From positions 1-48,411 of the forward strand of contig JAHENF010000026.1 of the NCBI GenBank assembly GCA_024643255.1: a stretch of DNA of 48,411 nucleotides, given 5' to 3'. Shown one piece after another: positions 1-8,179 of this stretch. The translations under genes and the position numbers were made by a program. The notes beneath the pieces are model-generated. The model did no database searches. It had not been told where the DNA came from and worked only from the letters and a program-made list of their open reading frames with translations. How positions within the stretch are numbered: position 1 is the first letter of the stretch; each line of letters begins with the position of its first letter. This DNA comes from Ilumatobacteraceae bacterium. Lineage in GTDB: Bacteria; Actinomycetota; Acidimicrobiia; Acidimicrobiales; Ilumatobacteraceae.

Positions 1-1114
1 AGACGAACCACGAGATGCCGAGATCCACGTCGCGCGCCTTGCGCAGCAACGACCCGCCGAGTGAGCCGGACTGCATCGAGATGGCGACTCCACCCGCTGG
101 AAGCGCGACCTCGACGAGCGCTGCCTGGAGGCGGGTCTCGGGTCGGGGTGAGGCGATGCCCATGCTCGACGGACCGATGATCCGCAGCCCGTTGCGACGC
201 GCCCGGCCCACGAGCGCAGCCACGTCGACGGCGGTGTCGTCGACCGAGGTGACGATGACGGCTCCGCGCATACGCTTGGCGATGCACTGGTCGATCGTGT
301 CGTCGAGCGCGTGGGCGGGAACCGCGATGATCGCCAGCGACACCTCGTCGGGCAGGTCGGTGATCGCTCGATGGCAGGGATGGCCGTGGATCGTGTCGTG
401 ACGCGGATTGACGGCGTACGTCGGCGCGTCGACCCCGTCGACCACGTTGCGCCAGATCGCATCGCCGACCGAGCCCGCTCGTTCCGATGCCCCGATCACT
501 GCGACGGCGCGGGGAATCAGGATTCGTGCGACGGCGCGCGAGTCGGCGCGCTGCTCGCGACGTTCGACGCTGTCGAGGAACTCGTCGGTGGTGGCGAGGT
601 CCCAGTCGAGGTCGACCACGCCCGAGTCGAAACGTCGCTGCAACGGCCACCCGGCCTTTGCGAACACGGCGAGCATGGCACGGTTGTCGCCGAGGACCTC
701 GGCGGTGAACCGCTCGATGCCGTTGGAGCGAGCGATCGCTGCGAGGTGCTCGAGCAGCAGCGTCGCGATGCCCTCGCCCTGTCGGTCGTCGGCGACCATG
801 AAGGCAGCTTCGGCCTCGTTGCGACCGGGCCAGCGCTCGTAGCTCGCCCAGGCGATGAATTCGTCGTGTGATTCGACGGCGAGCGCCGCTCGATCGACCA
901 TGTCGACCGCGGTGAAGTGGTCGAGTTCCCTGGCGCTGAGCTCGGGCTTGGGCGAGAAGAAGCGGCGATAGATGCTCTCGGGCGACTGTCGCCGATGGAA
1001 CTCGGCGAGCGCCGGTCGGTCATCGCTGGTGAGTGGCCGGATGAACGCGGTGTCGCCGCTGCCGAGCACGACCGACGATGCCCAGGGAGACTCGGAGGGT
1101 CCGTGGTTGCTCAC
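1..1114 (-). CDS. GNAT acetyltransferase fused to acyl-CoA synthetase-like CoA-binding domain (partial)
   Basis: Reading the minus strand from a GTG at 1114 gives one open frame that runs off the left edge (at least 371 residues seen). The first ~160 residues are a GNAT fold: an N-terminal FIRPL segment, then FMVADDRQGEGIATLLLEHL, the acetyl-CoA pyrophosphate-binding loop, and an asparagine-containing NRAMLAVFAKAGW. Residues ~185 onward begin ILIPRAVAVIGASERAGSVG and continue through AVNPRHDTIHG and ISMQSGSLG, the CoA-binding/succinyl-CoA-synthetase-like half of ADP-forming acyl-CoA synthetases. Such fusions (Pat/PatZ type) acetylate protein lysines, for example acetyl-CoA synthetase. Here GNAT is N-terminal, whereas in enteric PatZ it is C-terminal. 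An ATG slightly upstream hits a stop after four codons, so GTG 1114 is chosen. The rest of the protein, including any ATP-grasp part, lies outside the window. Confidence 0.85.
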   Translation of the reverse strand, partial: MSNHGPSESPWASSVVLGSGDTAFIRPLTSDDRPALAEFHRRQSPESIYRRFFSPKPELSARELDHFTAVDMVDRAALAVESHDEFIAWASYERWPGRNEAEAAFMVADDRQGEGIATLLLEHLAAIARSNGIERFTAEVLGDNRAMLAVFAKAGWPLQRRFDSGVVDLDWDLATTDEFLDSVERREQRADSRAVARILIPRAVAVIGASERAGSVGDAIWRNVVDGVDAPTYAVNPRHDTIHGHPCHRAITDLPDEVSLAIIAVPAHALDDTIDQCIAKRMRGAVIVTSVDDTAVDVAALVGRARRNGLRIIGPSSMGIASPRPETRLQAALVEVALPAGGVAISMQSGSLGGSLLRKARDVDLGISWFV

Positions 1115-1199
1115 GCTCTCAGCATGGCATCCCCGGCGGCCCGGATGTCACGGTGTGACGTCTGTTGCTGTGAGCAATGCAGTGCATAGGGTGTTCGTC

Positions 1200-2210
1200 G
1201 TGGGAGTGCCCATCGCGGTCTTTGCCGCCGCTCAACTCGACCAGCATCTGACACCGGACTGGCATCCCGAACGGCCGGGGCGTCTCGACGCGTCGCTCGC
1301 CGGTATTGCTGAGGCAGGCCTCGGCGAGGCTGTCGCGTTCCATGAGCCGCGTCTGGCGACCGTCGAGGAACTCGGCCGGGTTCACGACGCGACCTACGTC
1401 GAGCAACTGCAGCGCTTCTGTGAGCGCGGCGGTGGCGATCTCGATCCCGACACGTTCGCGGCCCCTGGTTCGTGGACGACCGGTCGACGCGCGGCGGGCG
1501 CGGTGCTCGACGCGGTCGCTGCGTTGAGGAGCGGCTCGTGCGATGTCGCGTTCGCCGCGGGACGACCTCCTGGACATCACGCGGTTCCCGACCGGGCGAT
1601 GGGCTTCTGTCTGTTCAACAACGTCGCGGTGGGCGCGGCACAGCTGGTCGACGAGGGCCAGCGTGTGGCGATCGTCGACTGGGACGTGCACCACGGAAAT
1701 GGGACGCAGGACATCTTCTACAACGATCCTCGGGTGCTCTACGTGTCCACGCACGAGTCGCCGCTGTATCCGGGCACGGGTCGCGCCGACGAGATGGGTG
1801 GAGCGGATGCCCCGCGGGGCAATGTCAATCTTCCCTTTCCAGCGGGAACCCGAGGCGACGTGTACCGCCGGGTGTTCGACGAGGTTGTCTCGCCGGTCGT
1901 CGCCGAGTTCGCGCCCGACTGGTTGTTCATCTCGGCCGGGTTCGACGGCCACCGCCGTGATCCGCTCGCCGGGTTGGAGTTGACGTCGGCCGATTATGCG
2001 GACCTCGCCGTCCGGCTCCAGGCGCTGGTGCCTGCCCGCAGGGTGGTGGTCGTGCTCGAGGGTGGCTACGACTTCGAGGCGCTGTCGACTTCGACGGGAG
2101 CAACGCTCTCTGCCCTGATCGGTCACGGGTACCGGCCCGAGGAGGCCTCGACGGGCGACGTCGGCCTGCCGACCGTCGCCGCTGCCAGGCAGCGTTGGGA
2201 CCTCGCCTGA
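1200..2210 (+). CDS. histone deacetylase-family (acetoin utilization/acetylpolyamine-type) deacetylase
   Basis: A 336-residue zinc-dependent deacetylase of the arginase/HDAC fold. Visible class signatures are HPERPGR near the N-terminus, the catalytic double histidine in RPPGHHAVPDRAMGFCLFNN, the metal-binding DWDVHHGNGTQ, SAGFDGHRRDP with its second metal-binding Asp, and LEGGYD near the C-terminus. Bacterial members deacetylate acetylated polyamines, acetoin-pathway proteins or other small amides; the substrate here cannot be told. Start: the open frame extends far upstream, but homologous sequence begins at PIAVFAAAQLDQH. GTG 1200 follows AGGG with a 9-nt spacing; GTG 1191 and 1206 are alternatives. 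It diverges from the GNAT/CoA-binding gene, so a deacetylase and a probable acetyltransferase share one promoter region. Confidence 0.9.
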   Translation: MGVPIAVFAAAQLDQHLTPDWHPERPGRLDASLAGIAEAGLGEAVAFHEPRLATVEELGRVHDATYVEQLQRFCERGGGDLDPDTFAAPGSWTTGRRAAGAVLDAVAALRSGSCDVAFAAGRPPGHHAVPDRAMGFCLFNNVAVGAAQLVDEGQRVAIVDWDVHHGNGTQDIFYNDPRVLYVSTHESPLYPGTGRADEMGGADAPRGNVNLPFPAGTRGDVYRRVFDEVVSPVVAEFAPDWLFISAGFDGHRRDPLAGLELTSADYADLAVRLQALVPARRVVVVLEGGYDFEALSTSTGATLSALIGHGYRPEEASTGDVGLPTVAAARQRWDLA

Positions 2211-2344
2211 TCACGGTTCCGACCGAGGTCCGGCGCGCTACGAAGCGTCCGGTCACTGCGTGCGCGATCGGTGACCACCACGGCCTGCGTTTGCAGCCGG
2301 CCGTCACGTGGGTGTGTAGGGTCGGGCCGCAGAGGGGGTGCGTG

Positions 2345-2824
2345 ATGACAGACGCGTCGCGAAGCCAGACAATCGGGATGCTCGACGGGGTGCCGTTGTT
2401 CGCAGGCCTGACCAAGCGGCAGCTCGCGGCCGTGGCCAAGCTGGTGGACCACGTAAGCTTCACGCCCGGCGACGTACTCGTCAAGGAGATGGACGTCGGC
2501 CGACGGCTGATCATCATCCGCGAGGGAACCGCAGAGGTCAGGCGGCATGCGCCCGACGGCACGAAGGGCGGCGTGAATGAACCGCCGATCGGTCGCCGCA
2601 TCGCGACCGTCGGTCCCGGTGACGTCGTGGGAGAGCTGTCGCTCATCGACGGCCAGCCGACGTCAGCGTCTGTCGTCGCCGACACACCGATGGAGACCCT
2701 CGTGATCTATCGGACCAGGTTCACCAAGCTGTTGGCTTCGATGCCGCAGCTGTACCCCCGCCTTCTCGTCGGGATGGCCGCTCGGGTGCGAGCCGTCGAT
2801 CACCGCGCCGACTCCATCGGGTAG
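2345..2824 (+). CDS. stand-alone cyclic nucleotide-binding (CRP-type cNMP) domain protein
   Basis: 159 residues, essentially one cNMP-binding beta-roll: LFAGLTKRQLAAVAKLV, then FTPGDVLVKEMDVGRRLIII and the phosphate-cassette region GDVVGELSLIDGQPTSASVVA, finishing with the C-terminal helix. The cassette has GEL and an ...QPTSAS segment, close to but not identical with the canonical R-[ST]-A-[ST] of cAMP binders (the Arg position is Pro-Thr here). There is no helix-turn-helix, kinase or channel part, so it probably acts through a protein partner. ATG 2345 is preceded by AGAGGGGG at good spacing, which sets the start. Similar lone cNMP domains are frequent in actinobacteria; ligand and partner are unknown. 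Confidence 0.85.
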   Translation: MTDASRSQTIGMLDGVPLFAGLTKRQLAAVAKLVDHVSFTPGDVLVKEMDVGRRLIIIREGTAEVRRHAPDGTKGGVNEPPIGRRIATVGPGDVVGELSLIDGQPTSASVVADTPMETLVIYRTRFTKLLASMPQLYPRLLVGMAARVRAVDHRADSIG

Positions 2825-2889
2825 GGCCGTCGGCGAGGCAGCCACGCTGCCGGTGCACGAACGGGCGGTGACCGTGTCTGGCGCTGTGA

Positions 2890-4068
2890 TCAGCGTGGGG
2901 TGCGTATGGGACGACCTGCCGGGATGCCGAGGTCGGCCGCCATCGCGGGGATGACCCGATCGCAGAGGTCGCCACCGGTGGCAGGACGGTTGCCTGCGAC
3001 GGTTGCGGCGACGACCGTGCGGTCCGACTCCATCATCCACACGCATGACACCGCGCCGTCGACGCTGCCGGTGTGGCCCCATCCGTACTGGTCGAAGATG
3101 ACGCCGGGCCAGGTCATGATCTGGCGGTCGGCCGGGGTGAGCGAGTTCATGATCCCGGCGAGATCGTCGGTCGACACGAGGAACGAGCCGGCGCCGCCGA
3201 GTCGAGCGAGCCGATCCACGCCGGGCGCGTAGGCGATGTCGCCCGGGAGTTGACCGTCCGTGGTGAGATGCACGCCCGAGGCCCCGAACGGGTCGAGCAG
3301 GATCGACTGTGCCGCTCGATCCAGCGGGGTCGCCGTGACCGCTTCGATCAGCAGTCCGAGCGCGCAGTAGTTGCCGTTCGAGTAGGTCCAGCGCCCGCGG
3401 TGGCCCTGCGGGGGATCCTCGACGAGCGTCGTCAGGAACGATCGGCAGTCGTCCGATCGGACGAACCACTGGGGACGGACGACCGGCATGCCCGCGGCAT
3501 GCGCGAGGAGCTCGCGTGGTGTCACGTCGTTCCACCCCGGATTCGGGGCGAGCCCCATCAGCGCCCACGGCGTGGGCTGGTCGACGTCGAGCAGGCCGGC
3601 CTGATCGAGCCGGGCGACCATGGCAGCGGTGAGCAGCTTGCTGACACTGGCCACGACCATCGGCGCGTCCGATGTCGCGGTGAGGCCGTCGATCGTGGTG
3701 CCCGATGCCCGGGCGAGGACGACTCGTCCGTCGCGTGTGATCGTCAGGCTGGCGGCGGGGTTCGCCAGTGCGATCGCATCGAATGCCGCGTTGCTGGCGG
3801 GCAGCATCGGGTCGGGGAGTGGTTCGACCGTGGTGGTCGTCGTGGAACTCGTGGTGCTCGACGTCGACGTGGTGCTCGTCGTGCTCGTGGTGGATGTCGT
3901 GGAGGTGCTCGTCGTGCTCGTGGTGGACGTCGCCGGCACCGCGATGGTGGTTGCGGGCGGCGTGGACGCCTCGTCGGCGGCCGTGGACGCTCCACCGCAG
4001 GCGGTGGCGATCAACACGAACCCGGACACGGCGAGGCCGAGTGTGGCTCGCAGTGGACCGGGCTGCAC
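2890..4068 (-). CDS. class C beta-lactamase / D-Ala-D-Ala carboxypeptidase-like serine hydrolase lipoprotein
   Basis: 392 residues starting at GTG 4068 (the open frame extends further upstream but overlaps the divergent acyl-CoA dehydrogenase). Signal peptide ATLGLAVSGFVLIATACGG with a lipobox-like ATAC, then a long Thr/Ser linker (roughly residues 45-80), then a serine beta-lactamase fold: SVSK (nucleophile Ser and Lys), the YSN of the tyrosine motif (WTYSNGNY) and a C-terminal HTG triad (GWGHTGSV). All three active-site elements of the class C/penicillin-binding esterase family are intact. It is probably a surface-anchored peptidase or esterase acting in the cell envelope; antibiotic hydrolysis cannot be inferred. 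Most of the linker is coded by repeated ACG-AGC type codons. Confidence 0.9.
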   Translation of the reverse strand: MQPGPLRATLGLAVSGFVLIATACGGASTAADEASTPPATTIAVPATSTTSTTSTSTTSTTSTTSTTSTSSTTSSTTTTTVEPLPDPMLPASNAAFDAIALANPAASLTITRDGRVVLARASGTTIDGLTATSDAPMVVASVSKLLTAAMVARLDQAGLLDVDQPTPWALMGLAPNPGWNDVTPRELLAHAAGMPVVRPQWFVRSDDCRSFLTTLVEDPPQGHRGRWTYSNGNYCALGLLIEAVTATPLDRAAQSILLDPFGASGVHLTTDGQLPGDIAYAPGVDRLARLGGAGSFLVSTDDLAGIMNSLTPADRQIMTWPGVIFDQYGWGHTGSVDGAVSCVWMMESDRTVVAATVAGNRPATGGDLCDRVIPAMAADLGIPAGRPIRTPR

Positions 4069-4107
4069 GATGGCGACAGTACCGGGGATGGGTAGCGTCG
4101 GAGGATC

Positions 4108-5247
4108 ATGAGCTGGGAGTTGAGCGACGACCACGAGATGCTGCGGGCGACCGTGCGCGACTTCGCTGCGCAGGAGATCGCGCCGCACGCCGCGGAGTGG
4201 GACCGAACGTGCCACTTCCCGACCGACGTCGTGCGAGCGATGGGCGAGCTCGGGCTGTTCGGCATCGTGTTCCCCGAGCGATGGGGAGGCGGGGGCGGCG
4301 ATTTCGCCTCGCTGTGCGTCGCGATCGAGGAGTTGGGGAGAGTCGACCAGTCGATGGGGATCACCCTGTCGGCGGGCGTCGGACTCGGCGCCAACCCGGT
4401 CTTCCGGTTCGGTGACGACGACCAGCGAGACCAATGGCTGCCCGAGCTGGTCGCGGGCAGCTCGCTCGGCGCATTCGGGCTGACCGAACCCGATGGCGGA
4501 TCCGACGCCGGGGCGACGCGGACCCGTGCCGAGCTCGTCGGGGACGAATGGGTGATCAACGGCTCGAAGGCGTTCATCACCAACTGCGGCACCGACATCA
4601 CCTCGATCATCACGGTCACGGCGCGCACCGCCGATGGGATTTCAGCGTTCGTCGTGCCGGCCGGCACGCCGGGCATGGTGATCGAGCCTGCCTACGACAA
4701 GCTCGGCTGGCATGCCAGTGACACCCACGGCATCACGTTCGTCGATTGTCGGATCCCCGCCGAGAACCTGCTCGGCCAGCCCGGGAAGGGCTTTCGGAAC
4801 TTCCTGTCGATCCTCGATGACGGTCGCATCGCGATCTCGGCTCTCGCCCTCGGCTCGGCGCGGGCCTGCCTCGAGCTGTCGCTCGACTATGCGCAGCAAC
4901 GCCATGCGTTCGGTGGACCGATCGGACGGTTCCAGGGGCTGTCGTTCCAACTGTCCGACCTCGCCGTGCAGGTCGAGAACGCTCACAACCTGACGTACAA
5001 GGCGGCGTGGTTGAAGGATCAGGGTCGTCCGATCGGCCAGGCCGCCGCGATGGCCAAGCTCTACTCGACCGAGGCGGCGATGGACGCCGCCCGCGTGGCG
5101 ACGCAGGTGTTCGGCGGCATGGGCTTCATGGAGGAGTCCCCCGTCGCACGGTTCTACCGCGACGCGAAGATCCTCGAGATCGGTGAAGGCACCAGTGAGA
5201 TCCAACGGCTCGTGATCGCCCGCAATCTGGGCCTCCCCGTCGAGTGA
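4108..5247 (+). CDS. acyl-CoA dehydrogenase
   Basis: 379 residues, the usual length of a soluble FAD acyl-CoA dehydrogenase. Seen: N-terminal helical domain from LSDDHEMLRATVRDFA, the middle beta-domain signature GLTEPDGGSDAGA, and the C-terminal signature RDAKILEIGEGTSEIQRLVI; the Glu in EIGEGTSE is at the place of the catalytic base in short/medium-chain enzymes. It oxidises an acyl-CoA to the 2-enoyl-CoA and passes electrons to ETF. ATG 4108 is preceded by GGAGGATC. No other beta-oxidation gene is adjacent, so chain length or branched-chain specificity is open. The gene ends just before a perfect hairpin shared with the convergent hydrolase. Confidence 0.95.
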   Translation: MSWELSDDHEMLRATVRDFAAQEIAPHAAEWDRTCHFPTDVVRAMGELGLFGIVFPERWGGGGGDFASLCVAIEELGRVDQSMGITLSAGVGLGANPVFRFGDDDQRDQWLPELVAGSSLGAFGLTEPDGGSDAGATRTRAELVGDEWVINGSKAFITNCGTDITSIITVTARTADGISAFVVPAGTPGMVIEPAYDKLGWHASDTHGITFVDCRIPAENLLGQPGKGFRNFLSILDDGRIAISALALGSARACLELSLDYAQQRHAFGGPIGRFQGLSFQLSDLAVQVENAHNLTYKAAWLKDQGRPIGQAAAMAKLYSTEAAMDAARVATQVFGGMGFMEESPVARFYRDAKILEIGEGTSEIQRLVIARNLGLPVE

Positions 5248-5249
5248 CG

Positions 5250-5282
5250 TGGTCACGCCGGTGCCTGGCACCGGCGTGACCA
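5250..5282. terminator. perfect 16-bp inverted repeat between convergent genes (bidirectional terminator candidate)
   Basis: TGGTCACGCCGGTGCC, one T, then the exact reverse complement GGCACCGGCGTGACCA. It fills the whole gap between the stop of the acyl-CoA dehydrogenase and the stop of the convergent hydrolase. In RNA it would fold as about 14-15 bp with a 3-5 nt loop. There is no U-tract on either side, as is common for actinobacterial terminators. It also shares the GTCAC / GGCACC words with a repeat family found elsewhere in the window. Confidence 0.75.
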
Positions 5283-5284
5283 AC

Positions 5285-6052
5285 TCAGTGGGAGGACCAG
5301 AACGCGATGAGTGCGTCGGCGATGTCGCCGATGTCCTCGACCATCCACCAGTGGCCGCGGCCGTCGAGGCGGAGCACCTCGGCGCCGAGCTGTCGGGCGA
5401 TGTCGTTCGACAGGTCCGAGGGGATGTAGACGTCGAGTTCCGCGTCGACGATCAGACCCGGTGGGAGGTCCATGTCGGCGAGGGTGGTGCCGAGTTCACC
5501 GACCGCGGGCTGGGCGCCGGTGCGGTAGAGGCGCAGGATGCAGCGGGCCATGTCGTCGTTCAGCCCTGCAGCGAGCTGCGACGCGAGATCCGCCGGCAGC
5601 CCCAGCCCGGTGAACATCGCCACCTTGTCAGCGGTGCTCGCCGAGCTCATGCCGGCGATCACCTGCTCACCGATCTCGGGGGTCTGCCACGCCTGGGCCA
5701 TGTCGTGCCAGACGTAGTCGCGGTGCAGCACGCCAGCGATGTCGCCGGTCCAGGTCCGGATCAGGTCGGGACGCCGACGCAGTGCGCCGTACACGTGCCC
5801 GGCTCCCCAGTCGTGTCCGAGGAGGTCGATCTCGGTGCCCGTCGCCCGGATCGCGACGAGTTCGCCGACGAGCCAAACGGCGTAGCTGTCCATGGCGGGA
5901 TCGAAGCCGTCAGGAACGGGCACGCCGAAGCCGGGCGGCGACAGTGAGATCACGTCGGTCCGGCCTCGATCGACGAGCGCTTCCGTCAACGGGCCCCAGA
6001 GTGCATCGGTCTCGGGAACGCCGTGGACGAGTACGACGGTGCGGTCGGTCAT
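5285..6052 (-). CDS. alpha/beta-hydrolase, haloalkane dehalogenase / epoxide hydrolase type
   Basis: 255 residues beginning VVLVHGVPETDALWGP, the oxyanion HG loop of the alpha/beta-hydrolase fold. The nucleophile elbow reads GHDWGAGHVYG, with Asp rather than Ser as nucleophile, as in epoxide hydrolases and haloalkane dehalogenases. The catalytic His is in GRGHWWMVED near the C-terminus. The Asp nucleophile makes an epoxide or C-halogen substrate more likely than an ester; the cap-domain residues that separate these two are not decisive by eye. Start ATG 6052. It converges on the acyl-CoA dehydrogenase with a hairpin between them. Confidence 0.88.
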   Translation of the reverse strand: MTDRTVVLVHGVPETDALWGPLTEALVDRGRTDVISLSPPGFGVPVPDGFDPAMDSYAVWLVGELVAIRATGTEIDLLGHDWGAGHVYGALRRRPDLIRTWTGDIAGVLHRDYVWHDMAQAWQTPEIGEQVIAGMSSASTADKVAMFTGLGLPADLASQLAAGLNDDMARCILRLYRTGAQPAVGELGTTLADMDLPPGLIVDAELDVYIPSDLSNDIARQLGAEVLRLDGRGHWWMVEDIGDIADALIAFWSSH

Positions 6053-6076
6053 GAGGCGACGTTAGGCGCGCCGACT

Positions 6077-6105
6077 CGTCACGTTTGACCCGGCACCGTG
6101 TGACG
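6077..6105. repeat. short palindromic repeat, family A copy (CGTCAC ... GTGACG)
   Basis: CGTCAC and GTGACG arms enclose GTTTGACCCGGCACCGT. The first 22 bases are identical to positions 18321-18342, and the second half is the reverse complement of part of 17217-17247. It lies between the divergent hydrolase and SCO6745-like genes, close to both start codons, so an operator role is possible as well as a dispersed repeat. Confidence 0.7.
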
Positions 6106-6126
6106 TGGTGGCGTACCGTCCGGGGA

Positions 6127-7023
6127 ATGGAACTCTCGTCGACGTCACGGCTCGCTCGTCGGTTGGGGTCGGTGCTCGAACCGGTGGTCGGGCAGGTGTA
6201 CTTCTCGCCGGAGTGCCATGCGAACTACGAGGCACTGGGATTCGATGCGAGTCCGGGCGACGCCAACGGGGTCGCGCTGCCGGACGGGTCGGCCTACTTC
6301 GCGAGCCGCGGCAGCGTGCTCGGCCAGGTACCCGGCGAGGTGATCGCCGCAGCGTTCGGTGTGTTCAGCGCCGCCGTGGTGGTGCCGTCCGTTCAGTTGG
6401 CGTGGACGCGCACCGACGCCGACACGATTCGGGCCGCTCGCGCCGACGGCGCGGTGGGGCAGTTGCGGCGACTGCTCGGACCGCGACCCGCCGGCACCGA
6501 TCGAGCACTCGACCTGCTCCGACGCGCGTCGGCACCGCTGCCGATCAACGGTCGGGCGATGGCGGCGGGCATCGCGGCGCTCGACGTGCCCGACGATCCG
6601 CTCGCTGCGCTCTGGCACACCGGCGACTTCCTGCGTGAGTATCGCGGCGACTGCCACAACGCGGCGTGGGTAGCGGCGGGTCTGACGGCCACCGACATCG
6701 GCATCCTCACGGAACTCTCCTGGGGCATGCCGACTCGCAGCTACAGCCGGACGCGTGGATGGACCAGCGACGAGTTCGATGCCTCCGAGCACCGCCTGCG
6801 CAACCTCGGTCACCTCGACGGGGAGGGTGCGGCAACGCACATGTCGCAGCCCGGTCGGCACGCGCGCGAGGCGATCGAGGTGGCGACCGACGAACAGATG
6901 GCGCCGGCGATCTCGGCGTTGGGTGACGACATCGAGGAACTGTTCGCGATCCTCACGCCGTGGGGCGAGGCGATCCGCGCCGGACGCGGCTACCTCGGCG
7001 CCGGTCCCCACGACCTGGGTTGA
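6127..7023 (+). CDS. SCO6745-family protein
   Basis: 298 residues recognisable as the actinobacterial SCO6745 family: N-terminal RLARRLGSVLEPVVGQVYFSPE, FASRGSVLGQVPGEVIAAAFGVF in the middle, and a second half with RGDCHNAAWVAAGL and TRGWTSDEFDA followed by a GH...EGAATH segment. The protein looks all-helical and resembles a MarR-like arrangement in its C-terminal half, but no biochemical role is established for the family. ATG 6127 is chosen because upstream in-frame residues show no family similarity; the region before it holds a palindrome. The next gene starts 7 nt after the stop, so the two are probably cotranscribed. Confidence 0.85.
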   Translation: MELSSTSRLARRLGSVLEPVVGQVYFSPECHANYEALGFDASPGDANGVALPDGSAYFASRGSVLGQVPGEVIAAAFGVFSAAVVVPSVQLAWTRTDADTIRAARADGAVGQLRRLLGPRPAGTDRALDLLRRASAPLPINGRAMAAGIAALDVPDDPLAALWHTGDFLREYRGDCHNAAWVAAGLTATDIGILTELSWGMPTRSYSRTRGWTSDEFDASEHRLRNLGHLDGEGAATHMSQPGRHAREAIEVATDEQMAPAISALGDDIEELFAILTPWGEAIRAGRGYLGAGPHDLG

Positions 7024-7030
7024 CGGCACC

Positions 7031-8116
7031 ATGCTGACGACGATCGTGCCGTGTGTCGATCTCGACGCGATGGTCGCGTTCTTCGTCGATGAGTGCGGCG
7101 CCAGGATCGAGTCGATCTCCCCGGCGGATGCTCCACGCGACATCACGATCACGCTCGGGAACGCATCGATCTGCGTGCGCCGAGCCGACCGCGATGAACC
7201 CGTTCGTCTGCTCGTGAGCGATGGAACGATCACCGAGGGTGTGACACGGACGGCACCGAACGGGACCGAGGTCGAGTTCCGCAACGATGCGCCCGACGTG
7301 GTCGTGCCCGCCGCGGTGCCCTCGATGTCGATCGTTCGGGCGGGGTCGGATTTCGGCCTCGGACGCGCCGGGATGGGATACCGCGACCTCCTTCCCGACC
7401 GTTGGGGAGGGGCGTTCATCGCGTCCCATATTCTGATCGCCGACGGCGGTGATGTCGCCGACTACGTGCACTTCCACCGGGTCCGGTTCCAGATGATCTT
7501 CTGTGCTCGCGGCTGGGTCGACGTCGTGTACGAGGACCAGGGCGAACCGTTTCGCATGCATGCGGGCGACTGCGTGTTGCAGCCACCCGAGATCCGCCAC
7601 CGTGTGCTGCGGAGTTCACCGGGTCTCGAGGTGATCGAGATCGGCTGCCCTGCGGTGCACGACACGCTGGTCGAGCACGACATCACGTTGCCGACCGGGT
7701 GCGTCGATCCGGATCGTGAGTTTGCAGGTCAGCGCTTCGTCAGACACGTCGCCGCCGATGCCGCCGTTGTGCCGTACCTCCACGACGGGTTGGCCGCCCG
7801 TGACCTCGGGATCGGCGATGCCACGAACGGGTTGGCGGGTGCCCTGGTGGTCGGGGCCGCCGGACCGCCCGTCGGGCGTTTGCTGCTCACCCACTCCGGT
7901 GAGTTCGCATTCGCGGTCGTGCTCGCCGGGTCGGCGGTGATCACGATCGATGGTGCGGGCGAGGTGGGCGACCCCGGGGCGACGTCGCGCCTGGACGCGC
8001 GCGATGCGATCGCCCTTCCGCCGGGCGCGAGGTGGGCCTGGTCGGGGTGGACCGAAGACTTCGAATACCTCCAGGTCACGCTTCCCGACGCGACAATTCG
8101 CCGGGTTTGGGAGTGA
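7031..8116 (+). CDS. glyoxalase-like N-terminus fused to a bicupin
   Basis: 361 residues from ATG 7031. Residues 1-100 resemble a VOC/glyoxalase-like module (MLTTIVPCVDLDAMVAFFVDE). Residues ~125-235 are a first cupin with DVADYVHFHRVRFQMIF, GWVDVVYEDQGEPF and LQPPEIRHRVL. Residues ~260-361 are a second, weaker cupin with THSGEFAFAVVLAGSAVITI and DAIALPPGARWAWSGW. His and Glu side chains in the first cupin (HFH, RH) could bind a metal; the second lacks most of them and may be structural. The substrate is unknown. Coupling to the SCO6745-like gene suggests a shared pathway. Confidence 0.8.
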   Translation: MLTTIVPCVDLDAMVAFFVDECGARIESISPADAPRDITITLGNASICVRRADRDEPVRLLVSDGTITEGVTRTAPNGTEVEFRNDAPDVVVPAAVPSMSIVRAGSDFGLGRAGMGYRDLLPDRWGGAFIASHILIADGGDVADYVHFHRVRFQMIFCARGWVDVVYEDQGEPFRMHAGDCVLQPPEIRHRVLRSSPGLEVIEIGCPAVHDTLVEHDITLPTGCVDPDREFAGQRFVRHVAADAAVVPYLHDGLAARDLGIGDATNGLAGALVVGAAGPPVGRLLLTHSGEFAFAVVLAGSAVITIDGAGEVGDPGATSRLDARDAIALPPGARWAWSGWTEDFEYLQVTLPDATIRRVWE

Positions 8117-8179
8117 TGGCCGATCTTCGGATTGAATGGACTCAGAGGACAGGCGGTCTGTCCACCCGAAGGAGACGTG

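Noticed and set aside
3820..3950. Repetitive GTCGTGCTCGTGG-like tract as a DNA tandem repeat or CRISPR
   Set aside because: It encodes the Thr/Ser linker of the beta-lactamase-like lipoprotein and varies by codon, with no spacer structure.
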